Origin: Clostridiales bacterium
GTDB taxonomy: Bacteria > Bacillota > Clostridia > Christensenellales > Borkfalkiaceae
NCBI GenBank assembly: GCA_015069615.1
Contig: SVIF01000011.1
Span: forward strand, 1-52,309
DNA: 52,309 bases
Direction of reading: 5' to 3'
The translations under genes and the position numbers were made by a program. Under the pieces are notes generated by a model. That model was not told the DNA's origin. It did not search any database and saw only the letters and a list, made by a program, of their open reading frames with translations. Positions 25,495 through 34,777 of the stretch are shown in pieces. Within the stretch, counting starts at the first letter, position 1. Each line of letters opens with the position of its first letter.

Positions 25495-28400
25495 ATGGTG
25501 AAACTGATTGTTGCGCCTTCCGTTTCCGAAAGTTTAAGGGTTGCTGCAATCCTTGCTACGGAAAAAGAAAGGGAAACGGTACTGTTTACCGAAGATAAAT
25601 GCACCGTGTCATTAGAGCGCGCGGTGCTTTCTGCCCTTTCGGGGGGCGTAAGTTTCCATGCGGAAGTCGTTTCGTTTTCCCGTTTTTTCAAAAAGTACGG
25701 CGGGCAAATTTCCGCGCTGAGTAAGGAAGGCAGTAGCATGCTGATTCGCCGCATATTAGCCGAAAGCGAAGGGGAATTTGCTTTACTTCCACCCGTGGGC
25801 GGGAAAAAGAATTTGGCATCTGCCCTTTACGATATGTTGGCGCAGTTAAAATCCGCTTGTGTAGGCGCGGAAGAATTACAACGCGCGGCACAAGGTGCAA
25901 GCGGGCTGTTTCAAAAAAAATTATCCGATTTAGCTTTACTTTCATCCAAATACGCACAGGCGTTAAAAGAAACGGGAAAGACTGATCAAAGCGGGCTGAT
26001 GAATTTGCTTCCCGCATTTTTGCGTTCCAGCCGAATACTGCAAGGGAAAAAGGTTGTTTTAGCGGGATACACCGCGTTTACCCGCCAAATGGAAGGGGTG
26101 ATTACCGCCATAATCGCTTCGGGTGCGGAAGTTACCGCGGTTTTGCCCGCGGGTACGTGCATGCGCGCACAAGCGGTGGAATGCTTTCTTAGGGCGGTAA
26201 AAGCTGCCGGGGAACCCGTATTAAAAGAAGAAATTTCCGCAGGGGAAAGTACGGGGGAACGCCTTCGTTCGCTTTTCTATTCCCCCGAAAGTTACGCAGG
26301 GGAAGGTAAGTTATCCGCAAAGGGAATCAGTATCTACCGCGCGGATACCCCCGAAGGGGAAGTGGAACGATTAGCCCTTACCGTGATTGCCCGCGTTAGG
26401 GGGGGTGCGCGCTATCGCGATTTTTCGGTGGTTTGTGCGGATACCCTTTCGTATAGCCCCTTATTTATCCGCATTTTTAAAAAATACCAAATTCCTGTAT
26501 ATACGGACGTAAAATACACCCTTGCCCGCCACCCCTTGGCGCGCTTTGTTTTAAGTGTGCTTGGCGTTAGTGCTTACGGCGCAACCTTTTCTGCCGTACG
26601 CGAAGTTGTGAACAGTGCGTATTTTCCCGAAAAGGAAGGGGTTCCCGCGTTCTTGGCGTATGCGAAACGCGCGGGCGTAGTAGGGAATCGCTTTTATCAG
26701 CCCTTTCATCTGCCTTTGCCGGGGGTAGAGCAAGCGGAAAAGGTTCGCATCCTATTTTCTTCGCTATGCCCGCAAATCAAGCAAAAAGCCAGGGCGGGGG
26801 AATACCTTACGTTTATCAGCGAGCTGTTGCAACGCGCAAACGTAAGGGAAGAAAGTGCAAAAATTACCGAAGAAATGCGCCTAGAATATCCCGAACTTGC
26901 AGATTTCACCCGTCAAGCCCCCGAACGGCTTACCGAGTTGCTTGCTGAAACGGAGCGCATTTTGGGAAACACCCCCATAACCGTAGCGGAGTTTTACGAC
27001 GTAATCAACGCAGGGTTACAAGCGGTGGAAACTTCCGTTCTTCCCACCCGTTTGGATGCTGTTACGGTGGCACCCCCCGATAAAGCTTGCGTGAAAGAGA
27101 GTAAATACGTGTTTGCGCTGGGGATGACTGCGGATTTCCCCACCGTTACCGAAGATACCGCCTTTTTATCCGAACGCGACTTACTTGAACTGGAAGAACG
27201 GGGCGTTTCGGTAGATCCGAATTTACAAGAAATGAACGAAAGAAGCCGTATGCAAGCGGTTTACGCCTTAACTTCCTTTACCGAAAATTTGGTGCTTTCT
27301 TATCCCGCCCTATCTTTTAGCGGGGAAACCAACACGGAAAGTGAAATTATCACCATATTAAAGCGCAACTGCCGTTTAGGGGGCGAGCTCATTGCCGAAA
27401 TAACCGAAGGGGAACTTTTGAAAAAAGAAGAATCCCTTCCTAAGGAAAAACGGCTATCCCGTAAAGCCAACGCGTATCTTACCGAAACTGCGGCTTTAGA
27501 ACGGTATTTTAAAGGCCTTAGCGCGTATACCGAAGGGGAAAAGGAAGATCTAGAAGAAGAAAGCGGGTATTTTGCTTTCGTTGCGGAGAAGGACGGTTTG
27601 CACGGCACCACCCATGCGGATTTTCTTTCGGTTGGGGAACGCTTACCCGAAGGGGTTAGGGGGACCGAAAATATCCCTTCAGTTGCGCCCAAAGCGATTT
27701 CCGCCACCGCAATTCAAACGTATTTTTCTTGCCCGTATAAATACTTCCTTTCCAAAACCCTTGGGGTACAAGAACCGCAAGAAATCAAAATTGCCGCAAA
27801 CGAAAGTGGTACGCTGATACACGCGGTATACGAAGCGTTTGGCAAGGAAATGATGCAACGGGAAGTGGAAATAGAAGAAATTCCCGCCCTTGTTAAGCAA
27901 CTGTTTACCGAAGTGCTTGACCGCCCCGAATTTGCGGTAAAACGGGGGCAAGTGCGCAATGAAGTGGCGTTTAGCCGTTTGTTAGAAGAAGCAGTTCGGG
28001 GTGCAACCGCACTTTACGAACACTTTGCGCGATCTTCCTTGCGCATTACCGCAGTAGAAAAGAATTTAATAGAAAGTTTTGAAAAAGCCCCCTTGTTTTT
28101 CCATGTGGGAAATAGAAAAATTCCTTTAACGGGGGTGGTGGACCGCATTGATGAAAATGATGAGTTTTTCCGCATTGTGGACTATAAAACGGGAAGCGTA
28201 AAGTGTTCGCTTTCCGAACTATATACGGGCAGACATTTACAGTTGGAGCTGTACTTACTTGCAGTGCAAAACTTACTAAAAAAACGCCCCGCGGGGGGAT
28301 ATTATTTCTTTAGTAAAGACGCGTACGAAGAAACGCCCCAACCCATTCGTTTATACGGCAAAACCCTAAAGGAAGAAAACGCGTTATACGCGCAAGATAG

Positions 28401-28767
28401 AAGTTTTGCGGTAAAAGGGGAAACGCCCCAAGAAAGTATGGTTTTACCCTATACCGTTTCCATAAACAAAAAGGGGGAAACGCAGTATAAGGGGGATGGC
28501 GCAAAAAATTTACTGCTTAGTGAAGAAGATTTTTCCGCCCACCTAAATTACGCCTTCCGCGTAGCCCAAAAGGCACTTACAGAACTGGAAAACGGATTCA
28601 TTTATCCCACCCCGTACGAAGGTGGGTGTAAGTGGTGTAAGTACCAAAGCATTTGTGGCAGAAGCGCGGATTTTTACGGGGAAGGCAGAAAGGTTACCGC
28701 GCGCATAGAAAATGAAGATATTTTGTTAGCGCTCAGTGAAGAAGAGGTGAACGAAGATGCCCGTTAA
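25495..28767 (+). CDS. addB: AddB subunit of ATP-dependent helicase-nuclease
   Basis: 1090 residues. Partner of AddA in processing double-strand DNA ends for recombination. The C-terminal nuclease has GVVDRIDENDEFFRIVDYKTG (about 880-905). The four iron-sulfur cysteines are present: one in SCPYKYF (about 746) and three in GCKWCKYQSICG (about 1045-1054). The N-terminus reads MVKLIVAPSVSESLRVAAIL where many AddB proteins have a Walker A loop; no GxxGxGKT is visible, so ATP binding by this subunit is probably lost. The ATG follows AAGGAG. It overlaps addA by 11 bases. Confidence 0.95.
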   Translation: MVKLIVAPSVSESLRVAAILATEKERETVLFTEDKCTVSLERAVLSALSGGVSFHAEVVSFSRFFKKYGGQISALSKEGSSMLIRRILAESEGEFALLPPVGGKKNLASALYDMLAQLKSACVGAEELQRAAQGASGLFQKKLSDLALLSSKYAQALKETGKTDQSGLMNLLPAFLRSSRILQGKKVVLAGYTAFTRQMEGVITAIIASGAEVTAVLPAGTCMRAQAVECFLRAVKAAGEPVLKEEISAGESTGERLRSLFYSPESYAGEGKLSAKGISIYRADTPEGEVERLALTVIARVRGGARYRDFSVVCADTLSYSPLFIRIFKKYQIPVYTDVKYTLARHPLARFVLSVLGVSAYGATFSAVREVVNSAYFPEKEGVPAFLAYAKRAGVVGNRFYQPFHLPLPGVEQAEKVRILFSSLCPQIKQKARAGEYLTFISELLQRANVREESAKITEEMRLEYPELADFTRQAPERLTELLAETERILGNTPITVAEFYDVINAGLQAVETSVLPTRLDAVTVAPPDKACVKESKYVFALGMTADFPTVTEDTAFLSERDLLELEERGVSVDPNLQEMNERSRMQAVYALTSFTENLVLSYPALSFSGETNTESEIITILKRNCRLGGELIAEITEGELLKKEESLPKEKRLSRKANAYLTETAALERYFKGLSAYTEGEKEDLEEESGYFAFVAEKDGLHGTTHADFLSVGERLPEGVRGTENIPSVAPKAISATAIQTYFSCPYKYFLSKTLGVQEPQEIKIAANESGTLIHAVYEAFGKEMMQREVEIEEIPALVKQLFTEVLDRPEFAVKRGQVRNEVAFSRLLEEAVRGATALYEHFARSSLRITAVEKNLIESFEKAPLFFHVGNRKIPLTGVVDRIDENDEFFRIVDYKTGSVKCSLSELYTGRHLQLELYLLAVQNLLKKRPAGGYYFFSKDAYEETPQPIRLYGKTLKEENALYAQDRSFAVKGETPQESMVLPYTVSINKKGETQYKGDGAKNLLLSEEDFSAHLNYAFRVAQKALTELENGFIYPTPYEGGCKWCKYQSICGRSADFYGEGRKVTARIENEDILLALSEEEVNEDAR

Positions 28768-31700
28768 TACGCCCGAACAGGAAAAAGCCATCAACTTCCG
28801 CGGGGGGAATTTATACGTTTCCGCCTCGGCAGGCAGTGGCAAAACGTACGTAATGATATCGCGCATCATCTCGCACATTTTGCGGGGGGAATGCGAAGTA
28901 AATCAAATTTTAGCGCTTACCTTTACGCGTGCCGCCGCAGCGGAAATGAAAGAAAAATTAAGAAAGGCAATTACCGAAAAAATTGTGGGTGCAAGTGCGG
29001 ATGAACGCGCCTACCTAACCCGCCAACTTCGCCTTTTGCCCCTTACCACCGTGGGTACGATTCACTCTTTTTGTTCCTCGCTACTCAAAAGTTATTTCTT
29101 TGAAGCGGGGGTGGACCCAAACTTTGAACTGTTGCCCGAAGAAGAAAGTGTGGCAATGAAAAACGAAGCGCTTTCAAACGTGATTGAGCTAGCGTATGAA
29201 AAGGGGGAAACGGACTTTTTATCCGTTGCCACCGCCTTTTCTTCTAACCGAAGGGACGACGCGTTGATGGAAACGATATTTTCGGTGTGCGGGTTTGCAG
29301 AAGCGGAAAAGGACGGGGAAGCCTTTTTTGAAAAGTGTATGGGCGCGTACACCGAACAAGGGTTTTTAGAGGTGGAAACCGCGTTATTCGCACGCCTAAC
29401 ATCCGCCGAAGAACGCCTAAACAACACCGTTACCGCCCTAATAAAAGAAGGTATCGCCCAAGGCTATAATGAAAAACAGATTGCATACCTAAACGCGCTA
29501 CTTTCCTTTTTAAGCGAAAACCAAAAGCAAACGGATTTTTACGCGCGCGTAAATGCGCTATGCGCGTTTGTTACGGGAACCAAGCCTTCCGCAAAACGCA
29601 ACGCGGAAAGTGGGGAAATAGAGTGGTCCGCCCGCTTTTCCGCCTTGGTAAAAAGTTTTAAGGACTGTCAAAAAACCTATCAAAAAATTACCACCCGCGC
29701 CTTGGCGGAAAAGGCCAACGGGCTAGCACAAAAAACGGTGGGGGTAATTGTTGGGTTATGTAAAGAATATCAGGAAGAATACGCCCGTTTAAAGGCGCGG
29801 GAAGGAAAACTGGATTACAGCGATTTGGAACGAAAAACCCTTGCGATATTGCAAAACCCCGCAATTTGCCAGGCGGTAAAATCCCGCTACCGCTACGTGT
29901 TCGTGGACGAGTATCAGGACGTAAACGGCGTGCAAGAAGAAATTTTTAGTTTACTTACCGAAAACAATCTATTTTTGGTGGGGGACGTAAAGCAAAGTAT
30001 TTACGCTTTCCGCGGGTGTAATCCCGAACTGTTTAACCAAAAAATTAAAGAAGGGGAAGCGCTAGGCGGGCACGTTCGCCTTACCAAAAACTTCCGTTCG
30101 GCAAGTGGTGTAATAGAAGGGGTAAACAGCCTATTTCGGCGCATTATGACCTTGGAAACGGTGGGGCAGGACTATACGTTAGAAGAACTTTCCTTTGGGG
30201 GCGGATATCCCGAAAAGGAAGGGGACGTGTGCTTTTTGGATTACGAAAAGGAAGGCAAGGAAACATTGCCTTTGGGGGTATATTCGGTAAAAACCGCGCA
30301 TGAGTGGACGCACTACCAAGAAAGCGCGGAAAGCGTTGCCGTTTGCGATTTGGTGGAAGCGCTTGTGGGTAAAGAAGAAATTACCGTAAACGCGCAAGAA
30401 AAACGCAAAATTACCTATGGCGATATTGCTATTTTATACCGCAGTAAATCGGTATCTTTATCCGTTGCCGAAGGGTTAAAGCGTAGGGATATTCCCCTTT
30501 CGGTGGAAAAGAAAATCCCCCTTACTTCTTCGGCGGAAGTATCCTTATTGCTTTCGGCTTTGCGTTTAGCCACGGGCAGTAGGGAGGATATTCCCTTTGT
30601 AAACGTTCTTCTTTCCCCCTTGGGCGGTATGGAAGAAAGCGAGCTGAAAGAAATTCGCTTGTATCAAAAGAAAAGCGAAGTGGCGGATGCATCCTTCTAC
30701 CACGCCGCCCTTCTTTACGCGAAACGGGAAGGGGAAGTAACCTTATTTGAAGGGGAAATTCAAGCCAAGCTCAATAAGGTGTTCGCACTAATGGAAGAAC
30801 TTGCCCAAAAGGCGGCGTTTATTTCGGCAAGCGAACTAATGGAAGAACTTTGCGTTAGGTTTTCCCTTCGCGCCCATGCGTACGCAAAGCCTATGGGTAA
30901 GCGTAGGGTAAATATGATAAACCGCCTGATTGCAGAAGCTGCCCAAGCGGATGGAACGGGAATGTTCACCGGTGCGTTTTTGCATCGCGTAGATACGGCG
31001 GGGGAGGAACTTGCCTACGTTGAAACGGATAGTGGGGACTCCGTAAAAATGATGACTATGCACGCAAGCAAAGGGCTGGAATTTCCCGTGGTTATCCTTT
31101 GCGGTTTGCATACGAAATTCAACAATCAAGATGAAACGGGGGCGGTATTGTTAGATCGCGAACTGGGTATTTTGCCCTATGCCTTTGACGGGGAAACTCG
31201 AACCAAAAGCGAAACCTTGCACCGCGTTTTATTCCGCGAAGCGTATCGGAAAAACCGCGCAAAAGAAGAAATGCGCCTTTTATATGTGGCTATGACGCGC
31301 GCCAAAAACGCGTTATATTTAGTGCGTTGCGTAAAGGAAAAGGAAACCGCGGAAGCCGCAAACTTTATGGACTGGATAGGCAAGGAAGAATATACCCCTG
31401 CGGAACTGAAAGGGGGCGGGGAACGGTTTGCTAAGGAACGTAAAGGTATTTTATTTGCGGGCGGGGAGGAATTTGCTACGTATATTGCAAACGCCCGTGC
31501 GTTTACCTATCCCTACCTGAAAGCGGTTGCTTTCCCCGAAAAGGAAACGGTTACGGGAATATTATCTCGCAGTAAAACGGGAGAAAGGATAACCCGCGAA
31601 CTTGCAAAAAGTAAAGAACGGGAATCCTTCCTTTTGGGAACTGCCGAAACGCGTAAGGAGCGGGGGATTCGTATTCACGCCTTTATGGAAAAGTGCGATT

Positions 31701-32116
31701 TATCCAAAACCGCAGAAAGCGCGGTTCTTGCCGAAATGCGCCTTTTCGTAGAGCGCGGGGAACTGATAGAAGAAGACCTATCTTCCGCCCCCGCCATCAG
31801 CCGTATTTTATCTTCTTCGGTAATGGAAGAAGTTAGAAAAGGGGAAATTTTCCGCGAACGCGAATTTACCATGCTTTACCCCGTGGAAGGGCAGGAAAAC
31901 GCGGTGGTGCAAGGGGTAATAGACCTTCTTTCGGTAACAGAGGATGGCATCATTATCGTGGATTATAAGAATTCCACCCTTGCGGACGAAGAACTGATTA
32001 CAACCTATCAGCAACAGTTAGACCTATATGCGGAAGCCGCTTATCGGTTCTACGGTATAAAAATTAAAAAGAAGGTAATTATTAATCTGACGAACGAATC
32101 CGTGCTTACGGTTTAA
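28757..32116 (+). CDS. addA: AddA helicase-nuclease subunit
   Basis: 1119 residues, a little shorter than the B. subtilis protein. UvrD-type SF1 helicase: Walker A VSASAGSGKTYVM (about residue 18-30), FTRAAAAEMKEKL, Walker B region YVFVDEYQDVNGVQEEIF, GDVKQSIYAFRGC, and the C-terminal helicase motif MTMHASKGLEFPVVIL with LLYVAMTRAKNALYLV. The C-terminal RecB-family nuclease ends with QGVIDLL...IIIVDYKNST. In the last motif N-S replaces the common T-D, but the catalytic Lys remains. It is translated from within the end of addB. Confidence 0.96.
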   Translation: MPVNTPEQEKAINFRGGNLYVSASAGSGKTYVMISRIISHILRGECEVNQILALTFTRAAAAEMKEKLRKAITEKIVGASADERAYLTRQLRLLPLTTVGTIHSFCSSLLKSYFFEAGVDPNFELLPEEESVAMKNEALSNVIELAYEKGETDFLSVATAFSSNRRDDALMETIFSVCGFAEAEKDGEAFFEKCMGAYTEQGFLEVETALFARLTSAEERLNNTVTALIKEGIAQGYNEKQIAYLNALLSFLSENQKQTDFYARVNALCAFVTGTKPSAKRNAESGEIEWSARFSALVKSFKDCQKTYQKITTRALAEKANGLAQKTVGVIVGLCKEYQEEYARLKAREGKLDYSDLERKTLAILQNPAICQAVKSRYRYVFVDEYQDVNGVQEEIFSLLTENNLFLVGDVKQSIYAFRGCNPELFNQKIKEGEALGGHVRLTKNFRSASGVIEGVNSLFRRIMTLETVGQDYTLEELSFGGGYPEKEGDVCFLDYEKEGKETLPLGVYSVKTAHEWTHYQESAESVAVCDLVEALVGKEEITVNAQEKRKITYGDIAILYRSKSVSLSVAEGLKRRDIPLSVEKKIPLTSSAEVSLLLSALRLATGSREDIPFVNVLLSPLGGMEESELKEIRLYQKKSEVADASFYHAALLYAKREGEVTLFEGEIQAKLNKVFALMEELAQKAAFISASELMEELCVRFSLRAHAYAKPMGKRRVNMINRLIAEAAQADGTGMFTGAFLHRVDTAGEELAYVETDSGDSVKMMTMHASKGLEFPVVILCGLHTKFNNQDETGAVLLDRELGILPYAFDGETRTKSETLHRVLFREAYRKNRAKEEMRLLYVAMTRAKNALYLVRCVKEKETAEAANFMDWIGKEEYTPAELKGGGERFAKERKGILFAGGEEFATYIANARAFTYPYLKAVAFPEKETVTGILSRSKTGERITRELAKSKERESFLLGTAETRKERGIRIHAFMEKCDLSKTAESAVLAEMRLFVERGELIEEDLSSAPAISRILSSSVMEEVRKGEIFREREFTMLYPVEGQENAVVQGVIDLLSVTEDGIIIVDYKNSTLADEELITTYQQQLDLYAEAAYRFYGIKIKKKVIINLTNESVLTV

Positions 32117-32130
32117 AGGAGAATTGTCAG

Positions 32131-32991
32131 ATGTTACAGCGCGTAATTTACGGCGTGTTGCACTATGGAAAAGACGTCCTACTTATGATAGGCGGCGGGG
32201 AAACCCTTTGCTACGTTGCGCTTTTAGGAACGGCGATTGCCTTTCTCTGTTTACTGTTAATCGCAGTGCTGAAAAAATCACCCGTAGTGAGTGCGGATAT
32301 TGCTTACGTCCTAAATAAAAACGTGCTGTTAGAGCGCATTTTTCGGCTAATTGCCAAAGGGTGCTTTATGCTTTCGCTCGTTGGGGTGGGGGTTGACGCG
32401 TTTACGCCCCCCTCTCCCTTTCTACGCCCCGAAATACTGATTGGGTATTGCGTACTTTATGCATTATTTTTCGGGTTGTTACATGGAATTTTGCTTTGGG
32501 TCATTCACGCGGTAAACGGCAAATTAACTTTTGGATACCGCCTTTCCCGCCTTGCCGAAGAGCGTCGTTTGAAAGCGCGCTTGCAAGCGGAAAACGCACA
32601 GTTTTTAGCGGTGCAAAAGGAAAACGGTGATTTGCCCGAAACTGCCCTTTTTACAAAGGCAAAGCCTTTGCAAGGTGAGGAAAAGCAAAACATGGAGCAC
32701 AAGCCCCAAGCGGAAGCACAGTTAAAAATTCCGTTGCTCCACGTAGCCCCCCAAGCGGAGCCAGTGGAAAACGCATACGCTACTTGCGGTATTGCAAGCG
32801 AAGGGGTTTTGGAACTGTTAAACCGTGCAAAAAATTTACCCTTTTCGGAAGCGGATTCCCTTCGCTATAAAAAAATAGAACTTGCCGTACGGGATGCGCT
32901 AAGTATGCAAAATCCCCCAAAGGAAACGGTATCTTCGCTACTTGCCGCGTTACTGAAACTGTACGCCAAGTATGATGAAGCAGCGGGGTGA
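32131..32991 (+). CDS. Hypothetical membrane protein downstream of addA
   Basis: 286 residues, not recognised. Three hydrophobic segments (about 25-45, 68-88 and 100-125), then a charged coiled-coil-like stretch (RLSRLAEERRLKARLQAENAQF), an unstructured linker and a helical C-terminal domain (about 215-286: GVLELLNRAKNLPFSEADSLRYKKIELAVRDAL...KLYAKYDEAAG). AAAGGAG sits upstream of the ATG and the gap to addA is 14 bases, so it is part of the addAB transcript. Its stop codon is the first TGA of the hairpin array that follows. Confidence 0.65.
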   Translation: MLQRVIYGVLHYGKDVLLMIGGGETLCYVALLGTAIAFLCLLLIAVLKKSPVVSADIAYVLNKNVLLERIFRLIAKGCFMLSLVGVGVDAFTPPSPFLRPEILIGYCVLYALFFGLLHGILLWVIHAVNGKLTFGYRLSRLAEERRLKARLQAENAQFLAVQKENGDLPETALFTKAKPLQGEEKQNMEHKPQAEAQLKIPLLHVAPQAEPVENAYATCGIASEGVLELLNRAKNLPFSEADSLRYKKIELAVRDALSMQNPPKETVSSLLAALLKLYAKYDEAAG

Positions 32992-33149
32992 GATACAACC
33001 TTGCGGTTGATGAGATACACGCCAAGGCGTGATGAGATACACCTTTGGTGATGAAATACACGCTGGCGCGTGATGTGTATGTTCCAAACTCGCTTTCGCT
33101 CGAATGATAAACGCTACGCGTTATGATAATTAAATTCTGAAGAATTTAA
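32989..33149. repeat. Array of short hairpins joined by TGATGA(G/A)ATACA
   Basis: Begins exactly at the preceding stop codon. Successive units read (TGA)TGAGATACA plus a small hairpin: CAACC-TTGC-GGTTG, CACGCC-AA-GGCGTG, CACC-TTT-GGTG, CACGC-TGGC-GCGTG. A decayed unit follows, then AACGC-TAC-GCGTT and AAATTC-TGAA-GAATTT. The linker is conserved (TGATGAGATACAC) while the stem sequence changes but keeps pairing, which is the pattern expected of selection or copying for structure. The period is about 19-23 bases. No protein is encoded. The function is unknown. Confidence 0.8.
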
Positions 33150-33152
33150 AAT

Positions 33153-33184
33153 AAAAAATGCAAGCCAATAGGCTTGCATTTTTT
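33153..33184. terminator. Terminator of tRNA-Arg
   Basis: Arms AAAAAATGCAAGCC and GGCTTGCATTTTTT around AATA. Symmetric, so it ends the minus-strand tRNA transcript and any plus-strand read-through from the addAB operon. Confidence 0.9.
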
Positions 33185-33258
33185 GGTACACCCGAGCGGG
33201 ATCGAACCGCTACCACAGCCTCCGGAGGGCTGGGCACTATCCATTATGCTACGGGTGC
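33184..33258 (-). tRNA. tRNA-Arg (anticodon CCG)
   Basis: The minus strand folds into a full cloverleaf: acceptor GCACCCG/CGGGTGT (first pair G-U), D-stem GCAT/GTGC, anticodon stem CAGCC/GGCTG with loop CTCCGGA, T-stem AGCGG/CCGCT with loop TTCGATC, discriminator A and an encoded CCA end. Anticodon CCG reads the Arg codon CGG. Promoter upstream at 33365-33393 and terminator immediately downstream, so it is a lone tRNA gene. Confidence 0.95.
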
Positions 33259-33364
33259 TTGTTGTGTGGTTGATTCCTTCCCCCTTTGTTTTTAAGGGAA
33301 AACCGCAAAAAGGTTTACCACAAAAGTATGGCTACGCATATCCACGTTTCATCAAACCGAAACA

Positions 33365-33393
33365 ATTATACCAAAACGAGCGGTAAAACACAA
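33365..33393 (-). promoter_or_regulatory. Promoter of tRNA-Arg
   Basis: Minus strand: TTGTGT (33388-33393), 17-bp spacer, TATAAT (33365-33370). It gives a leader of about 100 bases before the mature 5' end. Confidence 0.7.
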
Positions 33394-33448
33394 GGGTTTT
33401 TAAGGGGTAGGGCAAAAAAGTTTTGCATTGTTCCTTTTTCTTTTTTTG

Positions 33449-34498
33449 TTAGGCAAAGGAAAATTTTTCTGGGTTTCCCGTAATGGGATTTTGGCACGTA
33501 ACTAAATATCCCCGTTTTCCGCCGTCCGTTTTAATCGGTACGAAGTATCGGTATTCCTTGCCTTTTTCTGCACTTGGGCAATCGGTGGGCAGGGCGTAGC
33601 AAAGGGTAATTACGTCAGATAGCATAAGGGTGGGTAAATCTTCCGCAAAAAGGGAGTCTTTCAGCGTTATGATTCCAAAAATCAATGGGGAGTGGGGCAG
33701 TTTTGCGAAATACCCCCCGGGCACCGCGTTACATAAAGCGCGCTCCCGTTCCCCTTCTTGTAGCGCCTGCAAAATTACGCTTTTTTTGCGGTTGAAAAAT
33801 GCGTTTTCCGCACTTTCGGCAAAGGGGTTTTCTTCTGCGCCCCTCTTAAACTCATCCCCCAAAAGGGAAGTTAAATTTTCTTGCCCGAAAGTAACATTTT
33901 CATCCGTTTCAGTGTAAAAACGCGACTTCTCGCCTTGTTTTTCTTGGCGATTTTCCCCCGAAGCAGTAACATTTTCCCCACAATCACACCCGTTCGTTTC
34001 ATCTTTTTTCTCCTTTACTGCGTAATAATTTTCGGTGGCGATGGCTTCGTCCTCGTATGCGGTTTTACTTGGGCATGGATACATAGGCGTTTCATTGCGG
34101 TAAACGGGGGAACGCAAAACGCGTAACACTTCCCCCTTAACGCGTTCTTGGTGGTTTTTTACCCTTCCACTCATCCCAAACGCAACGGGAACGGGCGCAC
34201 CGTTTTGCTCCGTCCAAATAAAAACCGCAAGACCGTTATCCGCGCCCAAGTCCCCGCGCATTTGCATGGGGGCAGTGGTTTGTGGGGCAAAGCGCAATGT
34301 TTCTTCTTTTTCGCCCGCTAAAGTAATAAAGTATTCTCCTTCCACCAAGCGTGAAAGGTTGGAAGAAGTAAAGTTTAGCGCGTAATTCTTGCCTTGTTTT
34401 TCGCAAGAAAAAAGCGCAAGCAAAGGCTTGCCGTCCACCGTGAACCCCTGCGTTTTTTCGGTTAGTGCAATCACCCTTCTTAAAATTTGTGGCTGCAT
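33449..34498 (-). CDS. Hypothetical protein, 349 residues
   Basis: Not recognised. The start is set at the ATG at 34498 (MQPQILRRV), right after GGGGGGAA; the open frame reaches 34540 without a ribosome site. There is no signal peptide or membrane helix. The N-terminal 110 residues look like a small beta domain with a repeated G-x-LS/T pattern (SNLSRLVEGEYFITLAG). The middle (about 150-255) is acidic and polar with CDCGEN. The C-terminal about 100 residues look folded again (YFAKLPHSPLIFGIITLKDS..., ending TCQNPITGNPEKFSFA). No neighbour gives its job; the gene stands alone between a tRNA and the SPFH gene. Confidence 0.6.
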   Translation of the reverse strand: MQPQILRRVIALTEKTQGFTVDGKPLLALFSCEKQGKNYALNFTSSNLSRLVEGEYFITLAGEKEETLRFAPQTTAPMQMRGDLGADNGLAVFIWTEQNGAPVPVAFGMSGRVKNHQERVKGEVLRVLRSPVYRNETPMYPCPSKTAYEDEAIATENYYAVKEKKDETNGCDCGENVTASGENRQEKQGEKSRFYTETDENVTFGQENLTSLLGDEFKRGAEENPFAESAENAFFNRKKSVILQALQEGERERALCNAVPGGYFAKLPHSPLIFGIITLKDSLFAEDLPTLMLSDVITLCYALPTDCPSAEKGKEYRYFVPIKTDGGKRGYLVTCQNPITGNPEKFSFA

Positions 34499-34611
34499 AA
34501 ATTCCCCCCGTAAGAAAGCCTTTGGGCTATCATATCGCATTTTTCACAAAAAAATTCCGCAAAGAATAGAAAAATCCCGTCCATTTTGTCAAAAGTGTTC
34601 CTTCCTAAGCA

Positions 34612-34661
34612 TTGCATACACACCCCCTTTATCCGAAAACTGCATCACGCCGTTTTCAATG
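34612..34661 (-). pseudogene. Displaced 50-bp fragment of the M23-like gene
   Basis: 49 of 50 bases match 279-328 in the first gene of the window. Read on the minus strand in the same frame it encodes NIENGVMQFSDKGGVYA, then runs to a stop (MLRKEHF). Weaker similarity continues about 15 bases on one side (CGCCCGC). No start codon, ribosome site or further domain is attached, so it is a gene remnant and not a gene. Confidence 0.75.
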
Positions 34662-34713
34662 TTAAACCGCCCGCTCAAATTCGCGTAGTGCGCGCATAAT
34701 TTTATAAAAATAC

Positions 34714-34742
34714 TTTACAACCGCGCGCGATTGTGCTATACT
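34714..34742 (+). promoter_or_regulatory. Promoter of SPFH gene
   Basis: TTTACA (34714-34719), 17-bp spacer, TATACT (34737-34742). Confidence 0.75.
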
Positions 34743-34777
34743 TTCTCTAACCCTTAAAATTTGGAGGTTGTAGTGAT

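Noticed and set aside
32989-33149. CRISPR-like repeats next to tRNA
   Set aside because: Units are only about 20 bases, the constant part is the linker and the variable part is palindromic; no cas genes.
34389-34688. Plus-strand 99-codon frame across the displaced fragment
   Set aside because: Wrong strand for the coding fragment, no ribosome site, overlaps the start of the real minus-strand gene.
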